Positions 26,430-35,674 of a stretch of DNA of 64,000 nt are shown piece after piece (position 1 is the first letter of the stretch; each line of letters begins with the position of its first letter). The notes beneath the pieces are model-generated. The model was not told the DNA's origin. It searched no databases and saw nothing but the letters and a program-made list of their open reading frames with translations. Source of the DNA: Mycobacterium kubicae. Its GTDB lineage: Bacteria; Actinomycetota; Actinomycetes; Mycobacteriales; Mycobacteriaceae. Position numbers and translations under genes: made by a program. Where the stretch lies: NCBI RefSeq assembly GCF_015689175.1, contig NZ_CP065047.1, forward strand, positions 124,001-188,000. Direction: 5' to 3'.

Positions 26430-26564
26430 CGTGCCGAGCCGGACACCATCCCCGTACCGCCCTTTCGGATCAACACTTCGTGAGCTGACGGTACCCCGTC
26501 CATGCCGCTCAGGCAGCGTGGCGTTCGGTGACGCTCACCTTTTGCGCATCGCCACGCAACGGCG

Positions 26565-27200
26565 CTATGTCGCAGCCCTCGAACACTCTCGGGTCCAATT
26601 CGGATTCCGCCCGAGGTGGCGCAGGATTCGATCGAGGTTCGTCACACTCGGGGCGTCGAGGGCACGCGCGAACGGTACGGCCGAGGTGTCGCGGTAGTCG
26701 CCGTCGGGTATGGCGAGAGCCAAGGGCAGCGCCGCGTCGATGACGTCGCTGGGCAGGGCATAGGTGACGCCCAGCGATGCGGCGACGTCCCAGCCGTGGA
26801 CCACGTAGTCGATGAAGTGGAAGCCAATGGCGATGATTCCCGGGAACGTGGCATTAGGCCCGAAGTCCGGCAGCGCAAACGAAGCCTGAAGTACCGCGTC
26901 GTCGGTGAAGGCGGCCAACACGTCGTTCGCCGCGGCGACGTACGTCTCGATAACACCGGCGGCGGTCGCACCCGCCAGGGTGTCGACTCGCCACACGTCG
27001 GCGTCATCCCCGAACCCCCTTGCGGCAGCGGCGAATCCGCGATGTTGTGCGGTCATGTGGGCGAGCAGGTCGTTCAGGTTCCACCCGGCGCACGGCGTAG
27101 GCGCATCGAGGTCAGCTCCCTCGACGGAGTTGACGACCGCAATGGAGTTCAACACGGTGACGCGATGGAGCCTACGGATGTCTTTCAGATCAGTATGCAT
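26565..27200 (-). CDS. TIGR03086-type mycothiol-dependent isomerase-like (DinB) protein
   Basis: 211 residues. The LDAPTPCAGWNLNDLLAHM motif with the following HMTAQHRG is that of the actinobacterial DinB/maleylpyruvate-isomerase N-terminal family, with three metal-ligand histidines (HM, HFIDYVVHGWD). These proteins are thought to use mycothiol. ATG 27200 has GGTAGG before it. Divergent from the MarR gene at 27246, probably its regulator. Confidence 0.85.
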   Translation of the reverse strand: MHTDLKDIRRLHRVTVLNSIAVVNSVEGADLDAPTPCAGWNLNDLLAHMTAQHRGFAAAARGFGDDADVWRVDTLAGATAAGVIETYVAAANDVLAAFTDDAVLQASFALPDFGPNATFPGIIAIGFHFIDYVVHGWDVAASLGVTYALPSDVIDAALPLALAIPDGDYRDTSAVPFARALDAPSVTNLDRILRHLGRNPNWTRECSRAAT

Positions 27201-27219
27201 CTGCCTACCATAAGCATCT

Positions 27220-27247
27220 ACATATGATTGTGCAACGCTTAATATGT
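27220..27247. promoter_or_regulatory. Inverted repeat between DinB-like and MarR genes
   Basis: ACATAT (27220-27225) and ATATGT (27242-27247) form an inverted repeat around a 16-nt centre in the 45-bp divergent region. It could be a MarR operator; short arms make this tentative. Confidence 0.4.
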
Positions 27248-27701
27248 GGCCGTGCCGCCGAAGCCCCGTCGTGACGACCTCGCAGCCATGCTGCACCCGT
27301 TGCTCAGAGATCTTGTGGCGGCCGAACTGCCGATCCTGGCCGCGCATGACACGACCATGTGGGGATACGTGGTGCTCAACGCGCTGGACAAAGCGCCGGT
27401 ACGCACGCAGGCCGCCCTGGCCGATGCAATCGGCGCCGACAAGACACGGATTATCGGCACACTCGACGAGCTGCAGCAGCGCGGCTACATCGAGCGCACT
27501 CCCGATCCCGACGATCGCCGAGTGCGCCTGCTGAAGATCACCCCGGCGGGTCGCGCGGCCAAGAATGCGGTGCAATCCGACATCCAACGCGGGGAGGAAC
27601 GCTGGCTCTCCAAACTGACGGCCGAGGAGCGCAGCGTCTTCCTTCGTGTGCTCGCTCGGCTGAGCGGCGCTGAAGCCCGATCCGCGCAGAACTCGACCTA
27701 G
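27246..27701 (+). CDS. MarR-family transcriptional regulator
   Basis: 151 residues with a clear winged helix: RTQAALADAIGADKTRIIGTLDELQQRGYIER, then the wing PDPDDRRVRLLKIT. GTG 27246 is the start; the region just before it is the inverted repeat. It most likely regulates itself and the DinB-like gene in the other direction. Ends 23 bp before the convergent dehydratase stop. Confidence 0.9.
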   Translation: MAVPPKPRRDDLAAMLHPLLRDLVAAELPILAAHDTTMWGYVVLNALDKAPVRTQAALADAIGADKTRIIGTLDELQQRGYIERTPDPDDRRVRLLKITPAGRAAKNAVQSDIQRGEERWLSKLTAEERSVFLRVLARLSGAEARSAQNST

Positions 27702-27724
27702 GCGCCGCTATCGGGCACCGCTGA

Positions 27725-28756
27725 TCAGCGGAAGCGTACGTTCATCGTCGCCAGGCCGAAGATCTTGCGGCCACCGGACTTTGCCCCGACGATGACGACA
27801 CCGGTGCGGGTGGCCGGATCCAATGACTTGATCCGGCCGCTGTACTCGATATCTGCGCCGTCGCTGGCCGACACGATCGCAGGCGCAGAAAGCCGCACCG
27901 CGTAGCGCGTCACAGCGCCGGGATCACCGGACCACGCCGACAAGAAGCCGGCCCCCAGACCCATGGTGAGCATCCCGTGGGCGATCACGTCGGGCAGCCC
28001 GGCCACCTTGGCGATGCCCTCATCCCAGTGAATGGGGTTGGCGTCCCCGGCTACGCCGGAATAGTTCACCAGATCACCGCGCGACAGGCGGGCGTGGTGT
28101 ACCGGGAGCTCGTCGCCGACTTTCACTTCATCGAAGGACGGCGTGCCGGGCGTTCGGGTAGCGCCTCCCTCGGCGATCCGGATCTCTCCGTCGGGACGCA
28201 CCGTCTTTTGGTAAGCCGCGTCGGATTCCTCGCTTCCGAGGATGTTCACGTCGTGCATCATCGCCCGCTGGACAACCGCCTTGATCGCGGGATCGACTTC
28301 CTCGGCCGTGACGCCGACGACCGTGGTGTGCAGGGTGTGCACGCGTTCGCCGGCGGTGTCGGTGAACGTGTTGGTCACGGTGATCAGATCTCTGCCGGCG
28401 ACCTTGCGCACCGATGACAACTCGACGTCGATGTGCAGTTCGTCCCCGGCCACGATCGGACGGTGCTGCTCGAAGACCTCTTCGGTCTGCACGTAGGTGT
28501 CGTAACCGACGACCACCGACTCGAACATGCGGCGATTACAGGTCATACCCGGAACCGACGTGAACGTCAGGGGGGCCACCAGGTCCGAATATCCCAACTC
28601 CGCCGCGGCTTCGACTTCCCAGTGTGCAGGGTGGTAGTCCTGCACGGCACGGGCGTACTCGCGCACCTTCTCGCGGCCGACGACGTAGGTGTGGCCCATC
28701 CGGTAGTAGTGGCCCACCCGCGATTCGATCGTCGATGCTTCTGCTGCTGCAGTCAT
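27725..28756 (-). CDS. Fused HadA/HadB-type (3R)-hydroxyacyl dehydratase
   Basis: 343 residues made of two hot-dog halves. The N-terminal half is HadA-like (DYHPAHWEVEAAAELGYSDLVAP, ~residue 40-65). The C-terminal half is HadB-like, with the hydratase-2 motif GDANPIHWDEGIAKVAGLP and AHGMLTMG. Catalytic Asp/His sit in GDANPIH. These fusions dehydrate (3R)-hydroxyacyl chains in mycobacterial fatty/mycolic-acid metabolism. ATG 28756 gives the family start (MTAAAEAS). Confidence 0.88.
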   Translation of the reverse strand: MTAAAEASTIESRVGHYYRMGHTYVVGREKVREYARAVQDYHPAHWEVEAAAELGYSDLVAPLTFTSVPGMTCNRRMFESVVVGYDTYVQTEEVFEQHRPIVAGDELHIDVELSSVRKVAGRDLITVTNTFTDTAGERVHTLHTTVVGVTAEEVDPAIKAVVQRAMMHDVNILGSEESDAAYQKTVRPDGEIRIAEGGATRTPGTPSFDEVKVGDELPVHHARLSRGDLVNYSGVAGDANPIHWDEGIAKVAGLPDVIAHGMLTMGLGAGFLSAWSGDPGAVTRYAVRLSAPAIVSASDGADIEYSGRIKSLDPATRTGVVIVGAKSGGRKIFGLATMNVRFR

Positions 28757-28861
28757 GAATTCGCCCAACCGTTCTGTCGGCTTGTTCGCTGAGTCCGACC
28801 ACAGCACAGTAACGGCTTATCCGATCGAGACGACGCAGGTCGTCAGTGCGAAACGCGATCG

Positions 28862-29671
28862 TCAGCGGCCCTCGGGTGTCTGACCTGGCTGGCAACGCGG
28901 GCACCACCAGGTGCGGCGGCGCTCCGGGTCGTTCGGGATCTCGGCGACCACCTGGACCTCGGTACCGCATCGTAGACATGGCCGACCCGCACGTCCGGCC
29001 ACCCAGTGTTGCTCGCCTTTGCGCCGCATTCCGGTGGTGACTTGCATGGCGCCGGGAAGCGTAGCCGAATGGCGCAACGCCCGCGCTCCGACCTCCAGCA
29101 ACGCGCGCACGTCGACCTCACCCACCGGCGTCCACGGGTAGTGGCCGCGCAGGAAACACAGTTCGTTCGCCCACAGGTTGCCGAACCCGGCGACGCAGCG
29201 TTGGTCCAAGAGGGCGGCGACGAGGGGGCGGTCCGGATCACCGGCGACCCGGCGGGTCGCCTCGGCGATATCCCAGTCGTCCCGCAGTGGGTCGGGGCCG
29301 AGGTGGCCGACGACACACGCCTCATCCCGGGTGCGAAGGAGTTCGACCACCGGAAGCCGTATCCCGTAAGCCGCCGGGCCGTCGGTGCGTAACACGACCC
29401 GAACGTCGGGCATCACCGATCGCGGTAGCCAGCGACCGGCCTGCGAAACAGTCCAGGACCCAGACATCTTCAGATGCGTGTGCAGGGTGAGATCTCCGGA
29501 GAATCTGGTCAGCAGGTGCTTGCCATGTGTGACGTGCGCCAGCACCAACCGCCCGCCGATGTCCGCCGTGGCGTAAGCCGGCACCCGTAGGTCGGCGTGG
29601 GTCAGGACGCGACCGCGCAGGGCAGCGTCCAGACGGCGGGCCAGCGCGTAGACGGTGTCGCCTTCGGGCAC
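28862..29671 (-). CDS. nei: Endonuclease VIII/Fpg-Nei family DNA glycosylase
   Basis: 269 residues. It starts VPEGDT (GTG 29671), giving P-E-G-D after processing, the catalytic N-terminal Pro-Glu of Fpg/Nei. H2TH region around DQRCVAGFGNLWANELCF. The C-terminal zinc finger has CLRCGTE and WWCPRCQPGQ (four Cys). It excises oxidised bases and cleaves the abasic site. The PEGDT start and sequence fit mycobacterial Nei2 rather than MutM. Confidence 0.92.
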   Translation of the reverse strand: MPEGDTVYALARRLDAALRGRVLTHADLRVPAYATADIGGRLVLAHVTHGKHLLTRFSGDLTLHTHLKMSGSWTVSQAGRWLPRSVMPDVRVVLRTDGPAAYGIRLPVVELLRTRDEACVVGHLGPDPLRDDWDIAEATRRVAGDPDRPLVAALLDQRCVAGFGNLWANELCFLRGHYPWTPVGEVDVRALLEVGARALRHSATLPGAMQVTTGMRRKGEQHWVAGRAGRPCLRCGTEVQVVAEIPNDPERRRTWWCPRCQPGQTPEGR

Positions 29672-29806
29672 ATGCTCAATCCTGCCCGCACCCGGCGGCC
29701 CGCGAACCACGCTCAATGAATCGGACAAGTCGGCGCGGCCTGAGCAGCCCCAATGGGTATAAGGGCAATGACATCGCTTCACCGGAGAGGCCAAAGGAGC
29801 ACAGTT

Positions 29807-30622
29807 ATGCAGTCCGTCAGCGGAACCAACGTCCTAGTCACCGGGGCCGCCATGGGCCTGGGCAAGCTGTTCGCCACCCAAGCTGTCAAGGAAGGTGCCG
29901 CGGCGGTGGTGCTCTGGGACGCCAACGAGGCCGCGCTGAAGGAGACCGCAGCCGAGTTGGAAGCGGCTGGCGGCAAGGTCCTTTACGAAGCCGTCGACGT
30001 CACCTCCCAGGACCGGGTGACCGAAGCCGCCGAGCGCGTCCGCACCGACATCGGCACGATCCATGTGCTGTTCAACAACGCTGGCATCGTGCGTGGCAAT
30101 GGCTACTTCTGGGAGAACGAGCCGCGCGACTTCCTACTCACCGTGGAAGTCAACTCGATCGGTCCCATGCTGGTGACGCGGGAGTTCCTGCCCGCGATGA
30201 TCAAGTCCGGCACGCAATGCCGCATCGTCAACATCGCATCGTCGGCCGGACTGAACGCCATCCCGCGCATGGCCGCGTACGCCGCCTCCAAGTGGGCGGC
30301 GATCGGATTCTCCGACTCCGTGCGGCTAGAGCTCGAACAGGCCGGCCATGATCGGGTCAAGGTCACCACGGTCTGCCCGACCTACATCAACACCGGCATG
30401 TTCGACGGCGCCAAAGGCATCCTGTTCACCCCGATGCTCGAGCAGGAGGACGTCGTGGACCGGACGTGGCAGGCGATGCTGGCGGGCCGCCCATTCGTCG
30501 TCATGCCATGGACGTCGAAGCTCAACAAGGTGCTCTCCGCAGTGCTACCCGTCCGGCTGCGCGACGTGTATCTCCGGCGCGTCGGCGTCTACAACTCCAT
30601 GGACGAGTTCCAGGGCCACTAG
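29807..30622 (+). CDS. Short-chain dehydrogenase/reductase
   Basis: 271 residues, extended-tail SDR (retinol-dehydrogenase-like): TGAAMGLG, FNNAGIV, Ser in NIASSAG, YAASK. AAGGAG (29794-29799) is 7 nt before ATG 29807, so this start is preferred over upstream ones. The C-terminal segment (VLSAVLPVRLRDVYLRRVG) may be membrane-associated. Convergent with and overlapping the MpaB gene by 4 bp. Confidence 0.9.
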   Translation: MQSVSGTNVLVTGAAMGLGKLFATQAVKEGAAAVVLWDANEAALKETAAELEAAGGKVLYEAVDVTSQDRVTEAAERVRTDIGTIHVLFNNAGIVRGNGYFWENEPRDFLLTVEVNSIGPMLVTREFLPAMIKSGTQCRIVNIASSAGLNAIPRMAAYAASKWAAIGFSDSVRLELEQAGHDRVKVTTVCPTYINTGMFDGAKGILFTPMLEQEDVVDRTWQAMLAGRPFVVMPWTSKLNKVLSAVLPVRLRDVYLRRVGVYNSMDEFQGH

Positions 30623-31491
30623 TGGTCGGTGCTCGACGGCATCACCCAGCGAATGCCTCCGACGAGTAACCGGCCGGCCGCGCGCGTCACGGTCGCCTCT
30701 ACCGGCGGAGCGTAGGGGAGCAGCAGAGGCAGCCGCGCCCACCTGGGCAGCATCGCGACCGCGGTAGCCGCCAGCACCCCGTACACGGGCCGGACCGGCA
30801 GCGCCAACGGCGGAGTCAGCAGCAGGAACCGCGCAGCGTCGCGCGCGGCGGCCGTTCCCCGCAATTCGGGGCGATAGGCGTTGATCCGGTCGTGCAATTC
30901 CCCTTCCGAGCGCGGCGGATCCGGCACGCCAAGCGCTGATGCCACGACGGCCATGTCGGCTACGTAACCGTCCCGCCCAGCCTGGCCGAAGGGGGCCGCA
31001 CCGTACATCTGATAGGCCAGCAAGAAGCTGTCCACTTCGGCGATGTGAACCCATTCGAGCAAATGCGGATCCGACGCGTGATAGGGCCGGCCATCCGGTG
31101 CGACGCCGTGCACGTACTCATGGATGCGCCGAACGTGGTCGACGGCCCGCTGGGCATCGGCAGCGCAACCGAACGTGGTCTCGGCCAGGAATGTGCTGGT
31201 GCGCTGGAGGCGTCCCCACGGATCGCCTCGATAGTCGGAATGCTCGGCGACGCCGGCCATGGCCAGCGGGTGCAGAGACTGCAGCAGCAAGGCCCGCAGC
31301 CCGCCCACGAACATTGCCGCGTCCGCGTGCACCCGCCGAATCGGACGGTCGTCGTCGAACCACCGCGCTCCCGGGGTGCCGTGTATGCGCTCTCGATTCG
31401 CCGGCCCCTCAGGCCCAGCCACCATCGCGAACAACTTGCTCCCCAGGTCGCGCCGAACCGCGCTGACCGCCTTCGAAACAGGCACAGTCAT
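30619..31491 (-). CDS. MpaB/DUF2236 family oxygenase-like protein
   Basis: 290 residues. The MpaB signature is plain: RRVHADAAMFVGG, LLLQSLHPLAMAGVAEHSDY and DPWGRLQRT, with HEYVHG and EWVHIAEVDSF, histidines thought to hold heme b. Such proteins include latex-clearing oxygenases; most mycobacterial ones have no known substrate. ATG 31491 is used (MTVPVSK). Divergent from the ArsR gene; the palindrome at 31521-31548 may control both. Confidence 0.88.
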   Translation of the reverse strand: MTVPVSKAVSAVRRDLGSKLFAMVAGPEGPANRERIHGTPGARWFDDDRPIRRVHADAAMFVGGLRALLLQSLHPLAMAGVAEHSDYRGDPWGRLQRTSTFLAETTFGCAADAQRAVDHVRRIHEYVHGVAPDGRPYHASDPHLLEWVHIAEVDSFLLAYQMYGAAPFGQAGRDGYVADMAVVASALGVPDPPRSEGELHDRINAYRPELRGTAAARDAARFLLLTPPLALPVRPVYGVLAATAVAMLPRWARLPLLLPYAPPVEATVTRAAGRLLVGGIRWVMPSSTDH

Positions 31492-31516
31492 AGCTCCACC
31501 GTACGAGCCGGAAGTC

Positions 31517-31553
31517 TTGACAACATACAACCGATTGGTTGTATGTTGTGTGC
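31517..31553 (+). promoter_or_regulatory. Promoter with overlapping ArsR palindrome
   Basis: A 12-bp-arm perfect palindrome: CAACATACAACC (31521-31532) and GGTTGTATGTTG (31537-31548). TTGACA (31517-31522) is a good -35, and TATGTT (31542-31547) a TANNNT -10. A start about 7 nt on falls on the GTG at 31554, so the mRNA may be leaderless. An ArsR dimer here would shut the promoter. Confidence 0.7.
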
Positions 31554-31895
31554 GTGACCGTAGACAGCGAGGACCGGGCGGACGCCTTGTTTCACGCGCT
31601 TGCCGACCGGACCCGGCGCGACATCATGCGCCGAGTGTTGACCGGGGAACACTCGGTTTCGGCGCTGGCGGTGAAGTACCAGATCAGCTTCGCAGCGGTG
31701 CAAAAGCACGTCGTCGTCCTGGAGAAGGCGGGCTTGCTCACCAAGCGACGCAGCGGTCGCGAGCAGCTGGCCAGCGGCGACGTGGCGGCGGTGCGGTCGG
31801 TGGCGTCCATGCTCAGCGATCTGGAGCAGGTATGGCGCGACCGCGTCGCGCGCATCGACGAACTCATCTCATCCGACACGATCAAGGAGGACTGA
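31554..31895 (+). CDS. ArsR-family transcriptional regulator
   Basis: 113 residues with the ArsR winged helix (FHALADRTRRDIMRRVLTGEHSVSALAVKYQISFAAVQKHVVVLEKAGLL broken by the recognition helix). No cysteine metal site, so it is the metal-free kind usually paired with an SRPBCC (AHSA1) gene, which follows 3 bp on. GTG 31554 is the start suggested by the promoter. Likely autoregulator. Confidence 0.9.
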   Translation: MTVDSEDRADALFHALADRTRRDIMRRVLTGEHSVSALAVKYQISFAAVQKHVVVLEKAGLLTKRRSGREQLASGDVAAVRSVASMLSDLEQVWRDRVARIDELISSDTIKED

Positions 31896-31898
31896 ACA

Positions 31899-32384
31899 AT
31901 GCCGGTGACCGACGTCCAACATGACCTGGACAACCTGACCCTGACCATCATCGCCGACTTCGCCGCGCCGGTGGAGCGGATCTGGCAGGTCTACGCCGAC
32001 CCGCGGCAACTGGAAAAAGTGTGGGGGCCGCCGAGCTATCCGGCGACCGTGGTCGACCACAACCTGACACCCGGCGGCCGCGTCACGTACTTCATGACCG
32101 GCCCAGAGGGCGACAAGCACGCCGGCTACTGGCAGATCACTGCCGTCGACGAGCCGACAAGCTTCTCCTTCATCGACGGCTTCGCCGACCTGGACTTCAA
32201 CCCGGACCCAGGGCTGCCCGTCTCGAAGAACGTCTACACCTTCACTGAACACGACGGCGGCACCCGCGCGACGTTCGTCAGCACCTACGAGTCGGCCGAG
32301 GCGCTTCAGCAGGTACTGGACATGGGCGTCGTGGAAGGCGCGTCGTCGGCGATCAACCAGATCGACGACTTGGTCGCTTCCTGA
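31899..32384 (+). CDS. SRPBCC/AHSA1 family protein
   Basis: 161 residues, START/AHSA1 fold: IIADFAAPVERIWQVYADPRQLEKVWGPPSYPATV, later GYWQITAVDEP and the C-terminal helix. Binds a hydrophobic ligand; function not known. AAGGAG precedes ATG. In one operon with the ArsR gene. Confidence 0.9.
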   Translation: MPVTDVQHDLDNLTLTIIADFAAPVERIWQVYADPRQLEKVWGPPSYPATVVDHNLTPGGRVTYFMTGPEGDKHAGYWQITAVDEPTSFSFIDGFADLDFNPDPGLPVSKNVYTFTEHDGGTRATFVSTYESAEALQQVLDMGVVEGASSAINQIDDLVAS

Positions 32385-32393
32385 AGCCGCCGC

Positions 32394-34055
32394 CTACTGG
32401 CTGGCCACCGACACGTGCTCGTTGGGCACGCAGTGGGTCATCGTCATGCCCGCGACGTCGCGCGGGCCGTTCTTGCCGAGGTTGGCCCGGCGCTGCTCTT
32501 CGTCGTCGGACAACGTCTGCGATTTCAGCGGCTCCAGGTGACGGACGTCATCGGGTGTGATGCCAAGCCCCTGCCCGACCCGAATTCCCAGTTCGTCGTC
32601 GCACATGAGGAAGTGCCACACCATGCGTTCCTGCACCTCGCGCACGGCCTCAGAGATACCGTTGACCAGGTTGAGCACCAGGTCGTCCTTCTCCCATTGC
32701 TCCATCAGCTGGTAGCGCTGACCGGCCTGGGTGTAGTCGTCGGTGCGCGGAATCCGCTTCTTGGTCAGACGCCCGCGGATCTCGGGGCCGACCTCGTCTT
32801 GACGTGGGCTGCTCGCCTCGCGGAGACCGCCGGTGATCGACGGCTCGTAATTCACGTGTGGGTTGGCCCCGTTGTTGTCGACGCGGTACTGCATCTGGCC
32901 GCCCTGCTGGTTGGTCGACACCTTGGTGTTCTTGGCTTGATTCACCGGAAGCTGCAGATAGTTCGGCCCGACCCGGTAGCGCTGAGTGTCGGAATAGGAG
33001 AACGTCCGCCCGACCAGCATCTTGTCGTCGGAGAACTCCAGCCCGTCGACGAGCACGCCGGTGCCGAAGGCGGATTGTTCGTTCTCGTTGAAGTGGTCGG
33101 AGACGTTGCGGTTGAGCACCATCGTGCCGACCAGCTTCGGCGGGAACTCGTTCTCCGGCCACACCTTGGTGTCGTCGAGTGGGTCGAAGTCCAGTTCGGG
33201 GTGATCGTCGTCGCTCATCATCTGGACCAGCAGGTCCCATTCGGGATAGTCGCCGGCCTCGAGGGCTTCGTAGAGGTCCTTGCTCGCGTGTGCGAGGTCT
33301 TGAGCCTGGATGGCCGCGGCGTCCGCCTCGGTCAGGCTCTTCACCCCGATCTTGGGCATCCAGTGGTATTTGACCAGGCGGCTCTCCCCGTCGGCGTTGA
33401 CCCACCGGTAGGTGTTGACGCCGAAGCCTTGCATGGTGCGGTAGTTGGCCGGGATGCCGCGCGGGGAGAACAAGTTGACCAGCATGTGCATCGACTCGGG
33501 AGTCTGGGACATGAAGTCGAAGATGCGCGCGGGCTCCTGCCGGAAGGTGACCGGATCCGGCTTGAGCGCGTGAATGACGTCTGGGAACTTGACCGCATCG
33601 CGAATGAAGAAGACGCCGAGATTGTTGCCGACCAGATCCCAGTTGCCGTCTTCGGTATAGAACTTCACCGCGAATCCCCTTGGGTCGCGGGCGGTTTCCG
33701 ACGAGTCGCGACCGCCAATCACTGTGGACAACCGGATGACCAGATCGGTGCGCTTGCCCGGCTCGGCGAAGATTTTCGCTCGGGTGAACTTCGCGACCGG
33801 CTCGTCGCCCCACTTACCGGTGGACTCGAAATAGCCGTATGCGACAAAGCCGCGAGCGTGCACGACCCGCTCCGGTATCCGTTCCCGGTCGAAATGACTG
33901 ATCTTCTCGAGGAAGTGGTAGTTCTCCAGGGTTGCCGGGCCGCGGGCGCCGATCGTCCGCTGATTTTGATTGTCGTAGATCGGGTGACCTTGCCGGTCGG
34001 TCAGGATGTCCCGGGTGTCGTCGGGGTCGGGTTGCAGTGAGGACACATCGGTCAT
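32394..34055 (-). CDS. Monofunctional heme catalase
   Basis: 553 residues, within the usual range of small- to mid-subunit catalases. H66 in VVHARGF is the distal histidine, N144 the distal asparagine, and R350-x3-Y354 ([11 protein letters not shown]) the proximal tyrosine. CAGGAG precedes ATG 34055. It decomposes H2O2 to water and O2. Downstream of an ECF sigma gene on the same strand, which may drive it. No haem-pocket residue is missing. Confidence 0.95.
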   Translation of the reverse strand: MTDVSSLQPDPDDTRDILTDRQGHPIYDNQNQRTIGARGPATLENYHFLEKISHFDRERIPERVVHARGFVAYGYFESTGKWGDEPVAKFTRAKIFAEPGKRTDLVIRLSTVIGGRDSSETARDPRGFAVKFYTEDGNWDLVGNNLGVFFIRDAVKFPDVIHALKPDPVTFRQEPARIFDFMSQTPESMHMLVNLFSPRGIPANYRTMQGFGVNTYRWVNADGESRLVKYHWMPKIGVKSLTEADAAAIQAQDLAHASKDLYEALEAGDYPEWDLLVQMMSDDDHPELDFDPLDDTKVWPENEFPPKLVGTMVLNRNVSDHFNENEQSAFGTGVLVDGLEFSDDKMLVGRTFSYSDTQRYRVGPNYLQLPVNQAKNTKVSTNQQGGQMQYRVDNNGANPHVNYEPSITGGLREASSPRQDEVGPEIRGRLTKKRIPRTDDYTQAGQRYQLMEQWEKDDLVLNLVNGISEAVREVQERMVWHFLMCDDELGIRVGQGLGITPDDVRHLEPLKSQTLSDDEEQRRANLGKNGPRDVAGMTMTHCVPNEHVSVASQ

Positions 34056-34217
34056 GTCTTGCTCCTGGTCGGTTGGGGGTCAGCACAAGGTCCCCCGAAT
34101 CGAGACCTGGACATGGCGACACGTCATGCCTGGGCCGTCTTATCGAAAGGTCTGCCTATGGCGGCGTACCCCGACGTCCCGTGCTGAAACAAGCGGCCCG
34201 GGGGACCGGTCAGTGAG

Positions 34218-34802
34218 CTATCCGGCGAGCCCGTGCTCCGAAGCCAGGTCGGCCAACAGCACGCGCAATCGGCGACGGGCAGTGGACAGGCGTGACGTCA
34301 CTGTTCCGATGGGGATGTTCAGCATGTCTGCGATTTCTCGATAGTGGTATCCGTGGACGTCGGCGTAGAAGACAGTGGTCCTGAAGTTCTCCGGCAACGC
34401 TTCGAGCGCTTCGATGATCTTCTGATTGGGGAGTTTTTCGAGAACGTCGAGTTCTGCGGCCCGGCATTCCGCGGAGTCATGATGCTGGCGACTGCTTGCT
34501 TGCTGCCAGTCGGTGATGTCGGCGCTGAGCTGTAAAGCCGGGCGGCACAAGGACTTGCGATGGTTGTTGATCCATGTGTTGCGCAAGATGCGGTATAGCC
34601 ATGCATTCAAGCGCGACCCTTCAGTGAAGAGGTGAAAACGACTGTATGCCTTGAGCATGGTGTCCTGGAGCAGGTCCTCGGCGTCAGCGCTATTGCGCGT
34701 CAGCCGCCGAGCGGCGGTGTAGAGGTCGTCAAGCAGCGGAACCACGTCACGTTCGAAGCGCATCTTCAATTGGGCGGCGCTGTCGGGGTAATCGGTGCTC
34801 AT
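34218..34802 (-). CDS. ECF RNA polymerase sigma factor
   Basis: 194 residues with sigma region 2 ([27 protein letters not shown]) and region 4 ([44 protein letters not shown] in pieces). It resembles the SigE/SigH group. No anti-sigma gene follows; 162 bp on is the catalase. So it is either free-acting, controlled elsewhere, or part of oxidative stress control. No -35/-10 of ECF type was found before the catalase by eye. Confidence 0.9.
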   Translation of the reverse strand: MSTDYPDSAAQLKMRFERDVVPLLDDLYTAARRLTRNSADAEDLLQDTMLKAYSRFHLFTEGSRLNAWLYRILRNTWINNHRKSLCRPALQLSADITDWQQASSRQHHDSAECRAAELDVLEKLPNQKIIEALEALPENFRTTVFYADVHGYHYREIADMLNIPIGTVTSRLSTARRRLRVLLADLASEHGLAG

Positions 34803-34833
34803 GGAGATATGGTTGCCACACAGCAGTGTGTCG

Positions 34834-34856
34834 TGAAGTTCTAAAATAGAACTTCA
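34834..34856. promoter_or_regulatory. Perfect palindrome, HxlR operator candidate
   Basis: TGAAGTTCTA (34834-34843) AAA TAGAACTTCA (34847-34856): perfect 10-bp arms in the 86-bp gap between the divergent ECF sigma and HxlR genes. The HxlR protein encoded to the right probably binds it. Confidence 0.7.
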
Positions 34857-34888
34857 CCGCCGACTCTGCCGCACGCATAATCGAAGCC

Positions 34889-35674
34889 GTGGTCACCTAC
34901 CGTCAGTACTGCCCGGTCGCTGTGGCAGCCGAGGTCGTCGCGGAACGCTGGAATCCGCTGATCATCCGCAATCTCATGCTCGGCGCCAACACGTTTTCAG
35001 GGATCGCCAACGGCGTGCCGACGATGTCTCGGTCGATGCTGCTCAAGCGGCTCGATGAGCTGCAGCGGGCGGGAGTGATCGAGACCGAGCCCAAGCCGGG
35101 GGGCCGCGGCTCTCTCTACCGACTCACCGAAGCCGGCGCCGACCTGGTGGGGGTGATCGCCGCGCTCGCCGAGTGGGGCCGACGGTGGGTCGACGTCACC
35201 GCAGAACAATCTGATCCCGGTTATGCGCTGTGGGCATGGTGCCAGTCACAGGTCGATCGGGATGCCCTGCCGGGTGGCCGGGTGGTAGTTGCTTTCACGT
35301 TTCCCGAAGAGCGCCCGATCAACCGGCGGTACTGGATTTTGATCGACCGGCACGACGCGGAGTTATGTCATTCCGACCCCGGTGGCCAGCCGGATCTGAC
35401 CGTTGAGGCCAACTCCAAAGCTTTCGTCGACTGGCACCGTGGTGCGCGAACGTGGCGTGATGTGCTTCGCAGCGGGGAGGTCACGGTCAGCGGCCCGGCG
35501 CGGCTACGCCGGGCCTTCCCGACGTGGAACCTGCATGCGCCGGTCTTCGAGCCGCAGTTCAGCGAACTGGCCGGCCAAGAAGCACTGCAGACGGCGAGTC
35601 AGCGGTCTTCGTCGTCATCGGGCCGGGGACGGCCGTCATCCCGTTCGCCGGTAGAGAGGCGGCGCGGGGCTTGA
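34889..35674 (+). CDS. HxlR-family regulator with C-terminal SCP2-like domain
   Basis: 261 residues from GTG 34889. Residues ~5-100 are the HxlR winged helix: AVAAEVVAERWNPLIIRNLMLG, then MSRSMLLKRLDELQRAGVIETE. The rest looks SCP2/sterol-carrier-like. The last ~25 residues (Ser/Arg-rich) overlap the end of the convergent ammonium transporter gene by 76 bp, so the stop may once have been earlier. Confidence 0.85.
   Translation: MVTYRQYCPVAVAAEVVAERWNPLIIRNLMLGANTFSGIANGVPTMSRSMLLKRLDELQRAGVIETEPKPGGRGSLYRLTEAGADLVGVIAALAEWGRRWVDVTAEQSDPGYALWAWCQSQVDRDALPGGRVVVAFTFPEERPINRRYWILIDRHDAELCHSDPGGQPDLTVEANSKAFVDWHRGARTWRDVLRSGEVTVSGPARLRRAFPTWNLHAPVFEPQFSELAGQEALQTASQRSSSSSGRGRPSSRSPVERRRGA

Noticed and set aside
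32415..34040. 541-codon open frame antisense to the catalase
   Set aside because: Mirror frame of a GC-rich gene; the catalase frame has all catalytic residues and this one matches nothing.
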